Of a DNA stretch of 64,000 nt, positions 43,080-51,089 are shown in pieces. The first letter of the stretch is position 1; the number at the start of each line of letters is the position of its first letter. The position numbers were made by a program, and so were the translations under genes. The DNA lies in NCBI GenBank assembly GCA_947471985.1, contig CANIZL010000011.1, positions 1 to 64,000 of the forward strand, written 5' to 3'. This DNA is from Verrucomicrobiota bacterium. GTDB lineage: Bacteria > Verrucomicrobiota > Verrucomicrobiia > Limisphaerales > UBA9464. A model generated the notes under the pieces. The model searched no databases. It worked only from the letters and a program-made list of their open reading frames with translations, and was not told the DNA's origin.

Positions 43080-46000
43080 ATGCGTTTCGGGTCATTTTTG
43101 ACACTCTTCATCGCGACAGCTGTGTGCGCCGGTTTCTCCGCCAAGGCGCTGGAATGGCGCGAGGAGCCGGGCTATCGCGTGGCCAAGTTGCCGGTGCCGG
43201 CGACCGGCAAGACGGGTTTCACGTTGCTGAATCCGGCGGCGCTGGGCATTGATTTCACGAACGCGCTGTCGGCGACGCGGGTGGATCAGTTCCAGAACCT
43301 GATGAACGGTGCCGGCCTGGCGGCGGCGGATGTGGACGGGGATGGGTTGGTGGATCTGTATTTCATTCACAAGCAGGCGGCGAACCCGCTTTATCGCAAT
43401 CTCGGGGGCGGGCGGTTTACCAACATCACCGCCTGGGCCGGGGTGGGTTGCACAAACCAGGTTTCTTCCGGCGCAGTCTTCGCCGACGTGAATGGCGACG
43501 GCGCGCCGGACCTGGTGGTGTCGGCGTTCGGTGGACCCAATGCCCTGCTCCTGAATGACGGCAAGGGGCGGTTCACCGACATTGCGGTCGCCGCGGGCAT
43601 TACCGGCAAATCGGGTGGTTCGTCGATGGCGCTGGGGGACGTGGATGGTGACGGCGATCTGGACCTCTATATCTGCAACTTTGCCGTGCAGGCCCTGCTG
43701 CGCGATGGCGGGGTGATCTCCACCCGGACGGTCAACGGGCAGACGGTGGTGACGGGCCGGTTCGCCAACCGCGTCCGCATCATTGACGGGATCATGAAGG
43801 AGTTTGGGGATCCGGATGTTTTTTACCTGAACGACGGTCGGGGGCATTTCACCGCGGTGCCGTGGGAGCAGGGGTTTACCGACAAGGAGGGCAAGCCCAT
43901 GGCGGTGCCGTGGGACCTCGGCCTGGCGGTGCAGATGCGCGATGTCAACGGCGACGGGTTCATGGACATCTACGTCTGCAATGATTTTCAGACGCCCGAT
44001 CGGCTGTGGCTGGGCAACGGCAAGGGGCACTTCCAGGAAGCGGGGAATTTATCCCTGCGCAATATGAGCCTGGCGTCGATGGGGGTGGATTTTGCGGATC
44101 TGGATCGGGACGGTCGGTACGATTTTTTCACGGCCGAAATGTTGAACCCCGATCTGCGGCAGCATTTGCGGACGGTGGGTGGGCGGCAGCCCGTGTTGCG
44201 CACGCCGGGGGTAATCGCGGACCGCGAGGAATTTCCGCGGAACTGTCTGTATCAAAACCGGGGTGACGGCACGTGGGCGGAGATCGCGAATTTCGCCGGT
44301 GTGGCGGCGACCGGCTGGTCCTGGACGCCGTTGTTTTTGGATGTGGATCTCGACGGTTGGGAGGACCTGCTGGTTTCGAACGGGTATCGCCATGATGTGA
44401 ACGACCGCGACGTGAACGAGCGGAAGAAGGCTGCGGCCGGGTCCAGCCAGCGCTCCGCGAAAGAGCTGCTGCAATTGTACCCGCCGTTGGAAGTGGCCAA
44501 GTGTGCCTTTCGGAACCGGCACGACCTGACCTTCGAGAACACCAGCCACGCGTGGGGCTTTGATTCACTGCGCATTGCACACGGCATGATTGCGGTGGAT
44601 CTCGACGATGATGGCGATATGGATCTGGTGGCGAATGCGGCCGACGGCCCGCCGCTCATTTACCGCAATGACACGGTGGCGCCGCGCGTGGCGGTGCGGC
44701 TGAAGGGCCGGGCGCCGAATACAGCGGGCATTGGCGCGGAGATCATCCTGCGCGGCGGACCGGTGGAGCAGCGACAGGCGATGGTGGCGGGCGGGCAGTA
44801 TCTTTCGCACAGCCAGACGCAGCGGACTTTTGCGGCGGGCGCGGGTGAAATGACCTTGGAGGTGAAATGGCCCACGGGAAAACGGAGCACGATTGCCGGG
44901 GTTCGTGCGAATCATCTCTACGAAGTGATCGAGGCGGACGGGGGAGCGAACGTTTTGGGTGAAAGCCAGCGGCCGCCGGGTGAAGCGGCGCCGGTCCTGT
45001 TCACCAACGTCAGTAGTGTGCTGGGGCATACGCACCTGGAGCCCGCGTACGATGATTTTTCGGTGCAACCGTTGTTGCCGCAGCGCTACAGCCAGCTGGG
45101 TCCGGGTGTTTCGGCGGCGGACTTCAATGGAGATGGGCACGCGGACCTGTTGATCGGCACCGGTCGCAGCGGCCGGTTGTCGGCGTTTGCGGGGGACGGC
45201 AAGGGTGGGTTCACGCCGGTCACCGTGAGCGGACCCGAGGCGCCGGACGATCTCGGGGCGGTGGTGGTGTTGCCCGGCACGGGCGGAGCGAAGAGTGTGC
45301 TGGCCGCGCGGGCGAATTACGAAAGCGGCGGCGAACCGGCCGTTCCCCTCGCGCAGCGTTGGAATCTGACCAACGGCACTTGGGTACCCGGTACGGCGTT
45401 ACCGTCTGGACCCGCCAGCTATGGTGCGGTGGCGCTGGGGGACGTGGATGGCGACGGCGACCTCGACCTGTTTGTCGGCGCCCGTCTCACGGCACGGCAT
45501 TGGCCGGAGCCGGGCGGATCGAAGTTTTTCCGCAACGACGGCGGCAAACTGGTCGAGGAACCCGAGGCCACCGCACTGTTCGCCGCCGTCGGTCCCATCA
45601 GTGACGCGCTTCTGGCGGACGTGGACGGGGATGCGCGGCCCGAGCTCATCCTGGCCTGCGAACTGGGACCCATTCGGGTGTTTCGGCGGGCGGAGGATAA
45701 GTGGGTGGAGATGACCCGTGAACTTGGGTTGGCGGAATTGACCGGTTGGTGGAACAGCGTCGCCGTCGGGGACTTTGACGGTGACGGGCGATTGGATCTC
45801 CTCGCCGGAAATATTGGGCTGAATTCCGCGTGGCCGACCTGGGGAGATGGTCGGGTACGGATGCGGGTGGGCGATTTCGACGGCAGCGGGGTGACGGGCG
45901 TGCTGGAAATGGTCAACGACGGGGGCATGGCACGGCCGCTGCGGAACCGACTGATTCTCACCGCGGGATTGCCGGACTTGCCGGCGCGGTTTCCGACGCA

Positions 46001-46733
46001 CGTGGGGTTTGCGGCGGCGTCCGTCAACACGTTGCTGGGTGACGCGGCCGCGAAGTCGCGCGAGGTGTCCGCCAGCACCCTGGCCTCCGTGGTGCTGCTG
46101 AACCGGGGCGGGCGGTTTGAAATGCGTCCCTTGCCGGCGGCGGCCCAGTGGGCACCCGCCTTTGGATTGGCGGTGGCGGACTTTGACGGGGACGGCCAAG
46201 CCGATGTGTTTCTCGCGCAGAACCTTTTCGCGGTGCGGCCGGAGGACAACCGCCTGGATTCCGGCCGGGGCCTGCTTTTGCGCGGCGACGGTAAGGGCGG
46301 ATTTGCGCCGCTGCCGGGGGATCGCAGCGGTATCGCGCTTTACGGCGAACAACGAGGTGCGGTGGCGGTGGACTTCAACGAGGACGGTCGGCCGGACCTC
46401 GTGGTGACGCAGAACGGAGCGGCGACGCAGGTGCTGCGGAACTCCGGGGGGCGGCCGGGGCTGCGGGTGAAGCTGGACGGACCGGCCGGGAATCCCGACG
46501 GCGTCGGCGCCGTTCTCTGGCCGGTGTGGTCGGCCGGGCGGGGTGCCGCGCAGACGGTGACGGCCGGCGGTGGCTATTGGTCGCAACCCGGCGCGGTATC
46601 GGTGATCGGCGGTGATCTCCCGACGGCGGTGGACGTCCGCTGGCCGGACGGTCGAACGAACCACCTCGTGGTCCCGCCCGGGACGCGCGAACTCCGGGTA
46701 CCCCATCCCGGCGGCGAGCCCCCGGGGAAGTAG
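43080..46733 (+). CDS. Secreted FG-GAP/VCBS repeat protein with two ASPIC/UnbV-like ends (CRTAC1-like)
   Basis: 1217 aa, exported (signal MRFGSFLTLFIATAVCAGF). Many FG-GAP repeats carry the Ca-binding D-x-[DN]-x-D-G signature: ADVDGDGLVDLY, ADVNGDGAPDLVV, GDVDGDGDLDLYI, RDVNGDGFMDIYV, DLDDDGDMDLV. A first ASPIC/UnbV domain lies around residues 560-630 (GIGAEIILRGGPVEQRQ, VKWPTGKRSTI). A second run of FG-GAP repeats (about 690-1120) ends in another ASPIC/UnbV-like part (GVGAVLWPVWSAG, VDVRWPDGRTN). This is therefore a duplicated CRTAC1 module. These proteins are surface or secreted adhesion-like propellers. It is divergent from the glutathione peroxidase gene. Confidence 0.88.
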   Translation: MRFGSFLTLFIATAVCAGFSAKALEWREEPGYRVAKLPVPATGKTGFTLLNPAALGIDFTNALSATRVDQFQNLMNGAGLAAADVDGDGLVDLYFIHKQAANPLYRNLGGGRFTNITAWAGVGCTNQVSSGAVFADVNGDGAPDLVVSAFGGPNALLLNDGKGRFTDIAVAAGITGKSGGSSMALGDVDGDGDLDLYICNFAVQALLRDGGVISTRTVNGQTVVTGRFANRVRIIDGIMKEFGDPDVFYLNDGRGHFTAVPWEQGFTDKEGKPMAVPWDLGLAVQMRDVNGDGFMDIYVCNDFQTPDRLWLGNGKGHFQEAGNLSLRNMSLASMGVDFADLDRDGRYDFFTAEMLNPDLRQHLRTVGGRQPVLRTPGVIADREEFPRNCLYQNRGDGTWAEIANFAGVAATGWSWTPLFLDVDLDGWEDLLVSNGYRHDVNDRDVNERKKAAAGSSQRSAKELLQLYPPLEVAKCAFRNRHDLTFENTSHAWGFDSLRIAHGMIAVDLDDDGDMDLVANAADGPPLIYRNDTVAPRVAVRLKGRAPNTAGIGAEIILRGGPVEQRQAMVAGGQYLSHSQTQRTFAAGAGEMTLEVKWPTGKRSTIAGVRANHLYEVIEADGGANVLGESQRPPGEAAPVLFTNVSSVLGHTHLEPAYDDFSVQPLLPQRYSQLGPGVSAADFNGDGHADLLIGTGRSGRLSAFAGDGKGGFTPVTVSGPEAPDDLGAVVVLPGTGGAKSVLAARANYESGGEPAVPLAQRWNLTNGTWVPGTALPSGPASYGAVALGDVDGDGDLDLFVGARLTARHWPEPGGSKFFRNDGGKLVEEPEATALFAAVGPISDALLADVDGDARPELILACELGPIRVFRRAEDKWVEMTRELGLAELTGWWNSVAVGDFDGDGRLDLLAGNIGLNSAWPTWGDGRVRMRVGDFDGSGVTGVLEMVNDGGMARPLRNRLILTAGLPDLPARFPTHVGFAAASVNTLLGDAAAKSREVSASTLASVVLLNRGGRFEMRPLPAAAQWAPAFGLAVADFDGDGQADVFLAQNLFAVRPEDNRLDSGRGLLLRGDGKGGFAPLPGDRSGIALYGEQRGAVAVDFNEDGRPDLVVTQNGAATQVLRNSGGRPGLRVKLDGPAGNPDGVGAVLWPVWSAGRGAAQTVTAGGGYWSQPGAVSVIGGDLPTAVDVRWPDGRTNHLVVPPGTRELRVPHPGGEPPGK

Positions 46734-46734
46734 C

Positions 46735-46811
46735 GGTACCAGGTTCAATATTCGGTACCCCAGGCTCGTTATTGGGTACCAGGCTCAAGATTGCGTACCA
46801 GGTTCGCTATT
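46735..46811. repeat. Four-copy tandem array of the REP-like repeat
   Basis: GGTACCAGGTTCAATATT (46735-46752), GGTACCCCAGGCTCGTTATT (46754-46773), GGTACCAGGCTCAAGATT (46775-46792) and CGTACCAGGTTCGCTATT (46794-46811), each separated by one base. The period is about 19-21 bases. It begins directly after the stop of the FG-GAP gene. The core G-G-T-A-C-C-A-G-G-[CT]-T-C is the one found around the RAYT at 32.8-33.8 kb. All four copies face the same way. Confidence 0.75.
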
Positions 46812-46892
46812 TGGTGGGCCTGCCCGGGGGTGGATTTCGATTTCCGCGGGGGAGGGAATCGGCTAGTCGTTGGTCCTACTCAATCGTTGAAA

Positions 46893-47723
46893 ATGAAACC
46901 ACGCGCCCTTTCGTCGGCCTTGGCCGCGCTTCTGCTGCTGGCCGCTGCTCCGTTTGGTCGTTCGGCAGAGCCGCCGCCGAGCACCGGGCTCAAACTCGGG
47001 GTGCACAGCTGGACCCTGCGGAATCTCAAATTCGAACAGGCGGTCGATTTCGCCAAGACCCATGGCTTCAAACGCCTGGGGCTCAGTTTTCAATTCGATC
47101 CCCGCGCACCCCGGGAGACCTTGCTGCGGCAAAAGGCGTTGTTGGCTGAGAATGGCATCGAGGGATACACGTTCGGGGTCGCCGGCACCTCCCTCGACAA
47201 GGAGGAGAACCGCCGGTTGTTTGAAACGGCCAAGCTGATGGGCATGAGCCTGATCGTGGTTGAGCCCAAGGATTTCAAAATCTTCGATCAATTGGAGGAG
47301 CTGGCGGTGGAATACGACATCCGCGTGGCCGTCCATAATCACGGCATCCGTTCGCTTTACGGGAATCCCGCCGTTTTGAAAAACATCCTGATGCACCGCG
47401 ATCGCCGTCTGGGCGTTTGTCTCGATGTCGGCTGGGTCACCGCCGCGGGTTTTGATGCGGCCAAGGTTTTCCGCGAATACGAGGGCCGGGTTTTTGATAT
47501 CCACCTGAAGGACAAGAAGGTGGAACCCGGAGTCGGCGAACCCGTGGCCGCGGATACCCATATCGGGCAGGGGAACGCGAATCTTACCGGTCTGTTCGCG
47601 GAACTGAAAAAGGCCAACTGGCAGGGGACGCTGTCCTTGGAAACAGACAGTCAGGTCTTCGCCCAGAACCCCGCCGAATTTGTGGATCTCGCCAAGGCGT
47701 ACTTCGAAAAGAACGCGCCCTGA
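46893..47723 (+). CDS. Secreted sugar phosphate isomerase/epimerase-like TIM barrel
   Basis: 276 aa with signal peptide MKPRALSSALAALLLLAAAP and cleavage near GRSAEP. The AP-endonuclease-2/xylose-isomerase-like barrel shows its metal-binding residues in order: Glu in LIVVEPKDF, His in VAVHNHGIR, Asp in GVCLDVGWV, His in VFDIHLKDK and Glu in GTLSLETDSQ. Length and layout are normal. Verrucomicrobia often secrete such enzymes with DUF1080 or ThuA proteins in sugar catabolism. The start at 46893 is the signal-peptide Met; an in-frame extension from 46791 overlaps the repeat array and is rejected. Confidence 0.88.
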   Translation: MKPRALSSALAALLLLAAAPFGRSAEPPPSTGLKLGVHSWTLRNLKFEQAVDFAKTHGFKRLGLSFQFDPRAPRETLLRQKALLAENGIEGYTFGVAGTSLDKEENRRLFETAKLMGMSLIVVEPKDFKIFDQLEELAVEYDIRVAVHNHGIRSLYGNPAVLKNILMHRDRRLGVCLDVGWVTAAGFDAAKVFREYEGRVFDIHLKDKKVEPGVGEPVAADTHIGQGNANLTGLFAELKKANWQGTLSLETDSQVFAQNPAEFVDLAKAYFEKNAP

Positions 47724-47737
47724 GCCCGCTGCGACCC

Positions 47738-47779
47738 GCCGGCCGGCCATCCGTTTTGGTGGCCAGCCCGCCGGCTTTT
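47738..47779. terminator. Bidirectional terminator-like hairpin between convergent genes
   Basis: GCCGGCCGGCCA at 47738-47749 pairs with TGGCC (47760-47764) and GCCGGC (47770-47775) around a T-rich loop (CCGTTTTGG), with a five-base bulge in the right arm. TTTT follows at 47776-47779 on the plus strand. It lies between the isomerase stop (47723) and the TPR gene stop (47778-47780), so it may end both transcripts. Confidence 0.5.
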
Positions 47780-48776
47780 ATTTGGAATCGGATCCCGCGG
47801 CCTGGCGGGACTTTTCTTTTTCCTTTTCCTTTTCCAATTCCTTGGCCCGGGCTTCCTCCTCTGCCTTCAGGGTCTTGATCTTGTCCTTGACCCAGTCGTC
47901 GGCGCCGGCGTCCCGCGCTTGTTCGTAATAGCCGCGGGCTTCCTCCCGGGCCCCAAGCAATTCGTGCGCGAGCGCGCGTTCGGTCAGCAGGGTGGGGTTG
48001 GCGGCGGTGCTGTTGACCCGACGGTTGATTTCGCGGAGGGCGGTCTCGAGATCGGCTTTCGCAGCGTCTTTTTCACCCAAACCCAGGCGCGCGCGCGCGC
48101 GTCGAATCAACCAGGAACCTTGAATGCGCGAGGCTTTCAATTCCTGTTCAATCAGCGGAAGCGCGGTGGCGTACTGGGCATCTTCGAGCAGGGCTTCCAC
48201 GCGCTCGGTCTCCAGGATTCCCGCCCCGGTTTCCCGAATGCCCTGTTCCAGACCGGCAATGCGTTCCTTGGTCAACTTCAAACGACGGTGGAAATCGCTG
48301 CGGAGCAGATACCATTCGACGTTGGAAAGTTGGAGCCGAATGGCGGCTTCGCAGTCTTCGAGGGCCTTCTTGTTCTCGTTGCGGGCCCCCAGGAATTCCG
48401 CGCGCAAGGCCCGCAGCGAGGCGAGTTCGGTCGGTTGCTCCGTCTTGGCCTTCAAGGCGTGACTCAGCAGATCCACGGCTTCGTTCGTTTTGCCGATGGC
48501 AAAATAAGCCCGGCCCAGCTCGCGTTGGAGGAGCAGGGAGCTGGAGTCCAATTGGGAAGCCCGCTCGAGATCGGTCGCGGCTTCGCTGTTCTTGCCGATG
48601 ACCCGGTATTCGATGGCGCGTTGCAGCAGCAGATCCGCGGTCTCGCCTTTGGCGATGAGGTCGGTGAGTTCCTCAATCTCGTGTTCCGGCCCTTCATGCG
48701 CCCACACCTGTCCGGCGGCCAACAGCCCTAGCCCCAGCGCTCGCAGGGTGGGCAAAAAGCGGTGTTGAATGCTCAT
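47778..48776 (-). CDS. Secreted TPR-repeat protein with charged coiled tail
   Basis: 332 aa. Signal peptide MSIQHRFLPTLRALGLGLLAAG with cleavage near VWAHEG. Residues 50-300 are TPR-like helix pairs with the A-x3-Y/F-A-G spacing (for example GRAYFAIGKTNEAVDLLSHAL and RALAHELLGAREEARGYYEQA). The C-terminal tail, KAEEEARAKELEKEKEKEK, is a short highly charged helix. It starts 6 bases after the metallophosphoesterase stop, so both are one leftward operon. It likely assists that enzyme as a periplasmic scaffold, but this is inference. Confidence 0.85.
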   Translation of the reverse strand: MSIQHRFLPTLRALGLGLLAAGQVWAHEGPEHEIEELTDLIAKGETADLLLQRAIEYRVIGKNSEAATDLERASQLDSSSLLLQRELGRAYFAIGKTNEAVDLLSHALKAKTEQPTELASLRALRAEFLGARNENKKALEDCEAAIRLQLSNVEWYLLRSDFHRRLKLTKERIAGLEQGIRETGAGILETERVEALLEDAQYATALPLIEQELKASRIQGSWLIRRARARLGLGEKDAAKADLETALREINRRVNSTAANPTLLTERALAHELLGAREEARGYYEQARDAGADDWVKDKIKTLKAEEEARAKELEKEKEKEKSRQAAGSDSK

Positions 48777-48782
48777 AACCGG

Positions 48783-50813
48783 TTAGTCCTCCACGATGAG
48801 CGAGGGATCGATCAGGAAGTCGAGCGCCTCGTCAGAGGCCACGTGCGCTTCGATGGCGAGGACATTGGGGCCGTCCTTGAGGCACTTGTAGAGATCGTTG
48901 AAGGTGACGTAGGCCGGACCCGATTCCTCCCGGCGTTTGATGCCCTGGGCCTTGTTCCCGCTGCTGCGGGTCACGCCGACGCGGGCCACTTCACGGCCGT
49001 TGAGGTAGGCGATGAATCCGTCCTGATAATCAATCCACAGGCCCATTTCCGCGACCCGGTCGGCCTGCGGAATCTGGAATTCTTTGCGCAGATAGATCGA
49101 GGTGGACTTGCGGCGCAGGGTATTGAGATCGGTCTGGTATTTCCCTTCGCCGAAGCCGAACGCGCCGTTGCCCGTGGACCAACCCTGAGCGGCGAATCCC
49201 GGGCGCGTCCAAGCCAGACCGCGCGGCGTGCTGCCGGCCAGGTATTCCCAAGCGGCCCCGCGGGGGATGATCACCTTATGATCCACGGCGGGCGGGTACT
49301 TCTCTTTCGGCTCACTTGCGGGCTTCTTGTATTCCGGCGGCTGCCAGGGCAGGGGCAGTCGATTTACGGTGACGGTGCCGCGTTTGACGATGCTGAAGAG
49401 GTCTCGCTGGCTGCCGTTTCGATTGATCATGCGACCAACCAGGGTGTCGCCATTGACGTCGATCAGGACCGAGCCGTGTTCCACCATGGTGCGCTTCATG
49501 ATCGGGCTCGTGCCATTGCGGCCGAGGGTTTGGCCGGCATTGCCGGTGACAATATGGACGAGGCCTTCATTGGCGTTGATGCCCGCGCTCTTGTGGTACG
49601 CGCCGTCGTTGCCGGGATCGCCATCCCCGTCATCCAAAACCACATTCTCACTCACCGTGGGGGTGGCATACGCGCCATCGATTAACATCGAACGTTCGTA
49701 CGTGTGGGAATGTCCGGTGAGCACCAGGTCCACGCCGCCGGCCTCCACGATGGGCATGAGGTACTTCCGCATTTCGGTCAGATCCTTTTCCTTGTCGCTG
49801 TCGTGGCTGCCCTTGGTGTAGGCCGGGTGATGCCAGAAGGCGATGATCCATTGGGCCTGGGCCTTGTCGAGATCGGCTTTCAACCACCGACCCATCGCGG
49901 CGGTGGGTTTGCGGTCGAGATCGTGGGAATCGAGGCAGATGAAATGAATGTTCCCGTAATCGAAGGAATAGTAGGCCTCCGTGCCGGAAGCGACGCCGCC
50001 CACTTCGCCGCGGGTGGGCACGACGTAGGCATCGTAATAGGGGCCCACGCCGGTGGTGCCCTTGGAGGTATGGCCCTCGTGGTTGCCCATGGTGGGCCAG
50101 CAGACCTGACGGCGCAGGGTGGTGTCGTAAGTCTCGAAAAAGCGGGTCTGAAATTCCAGGTCCCGTCCCGTGCCGTAGGCCATGTCGCCGGCATGGATCC
50201 AGAAGTCGATCGGGTGCGCCTCCTTGGCCGTGGTATCCAACATGGCCTGATGGACGGCGTATTGGGGTTCCCGGCCGGTTCCGCCGTCGCCCAGCACCCA
50301 GAAGCGGTACGGGCGCACCGTGCCGGCCGGGGGATGGGTGGTGAATTGGTACGATTCGTCGTCGGGCGTCAGCCGTTTGGAACCGTCGTAGACGGCGTAG
50401 TAATAGCGGGTGTCCGGGGCGAGATCGGTGAGCCGGGCTTCGTATTGGAAGGTGCCGATGGGCGCCGAGTGTAGTTTGGGCAGGCGGAGATTCTCGGGAG
50501 TGCGCAGCGCCGACCACTGCGGGAGCATGGGTTGGCCGTTGGTGCCGAGGGCGGCGCGCCGCACGATGGACTCCGGCGGGGTGCTCAAATTGAGCTGGCT
50601 CCGATTCGTGCCGCAGCGCACCACCGGGTCGATGGGTCCCTCGGTGCGCCAGGCCACATGCATCATCGTGGGGCCGGCGAACTGGAGGTAGGGCGAACGA
50701 CTCAGCGGCGGGGTCGGGTTGACGGCGGCGGCCCGATCCGTCCAGAGCACGGCGACCGCGCCCAGAGCCAGGAGGCGCAGGCTGGTGCGGGAGAACTTCG
50801 AAACTGGCATCAT
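48783..50813 (-). CDS. Secreted purple acid phosphatase-like metallophosphoesterase
   Basis: 676 aa with signal peptide (MMPVSKFSRTSLRLLALGAVAVLW). Residues 35-165 are an N-terminal Fn3-like domain as in purple acid phosphatases. The metallophosphoesterase core has all motifs: VLGDGGTG (D-x-G), HAGDMAYGTG (GD-x2-Y), GNHEGH (GNH-E), FWHHPAYT (H-H) and LTGHSHTYERS (GHxH). The last 120 residues form a beta-rich domain with DGFIAYLNGREV and GPNVLAIEAHV, resembling a carbohydrate-binding fold. The gene is first in an operon with the TPR protein. The frame is open upstream through the neighbouring gene because of GC bias; ATG 50813 (or 50810) marks the signal peptide. The substrate is a phosphate ester. 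Confidence 0.9.
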   Translation of the reverse strand: MMPVSKFSRTSLRLLALGAVAVLWTDRAAAVNPTPPLSRSPYLQFAGPTMMHVAWRTEGPIDPVVRCGTNRSQLNLSTPPESIVRRAALGTNGQPMLPQWSALRTPENLRLPKLHSAPIGTFQYEARLTDLAPDTRYYYAVYDGSKRLTPDDESYQFTTHPPAGTVRPYRFWVLGDGGTGREPQYAVHQAMLDTTAKEAHPIDFWIHAGDMAYGTGRDLEFQTRFFETYDTTLRRQVCWPTMGNHEGHTSKGTTGVGPYYDAYVVPTRGEVGGVASGTEAYYSFDYGNIHFICLDSHDLDRKPTAAMGRWLKADLDKAQAQWIIAFWHHPAYTKGSHDSDKEKDLTEMRKYLMPIVEAGGVDLVLTGHSHTYERSMLIDGAYATPTVSENVVLDDGDGDPGNDGAYHKSAGINANEGLVHIVTGNAGQTLGRNGTSPIMKRTMVEHGSVLIDVNGDTLVGRMINRNGSQRDLFSIVKRGTVTVNRLPLPWQPPEYKKPASEPKEKYPPAVDHKVIIPRGAAWEYLAGSTPRGLAWTRPGFAAQGWSTGNGAFGFGEGKYQTDLNTLRRKSTSIYLRKEFQIPQADRVAEMGLWIDYQDGFIAYLNGREVARVGVTRSSGNKAQGIKRREESGPAYVTFNDLYKCLKDGPNVLAIEAHVASDEALDFLIDPSLIVED

Positions 50814-51089
50814 GCCAGCATTGCCGGGGACCGCGGGTTCCGTCAAACGCTGATGCGCCCCGACGCGCTGGTGTTTTCGCTCCCTTGGACCTGCATCTGG
50901 AGCCGAAGGCCGGCGCGTCACGGGGGGCTCCAGGTTGGGGAATTCCGGCAGGCCCTCTAGGACCAAAGTCGTATTCCCTTCCGAGGGTGGCCTCCGCTTC
51001 GCTGACCTGCTGCAAAGGATCGGGAGGTTTGGGAGGTTTCCAGGATCGCCTGATTTCTTCACGCGGCACCCATCGCCAAGCGCTCCAAA

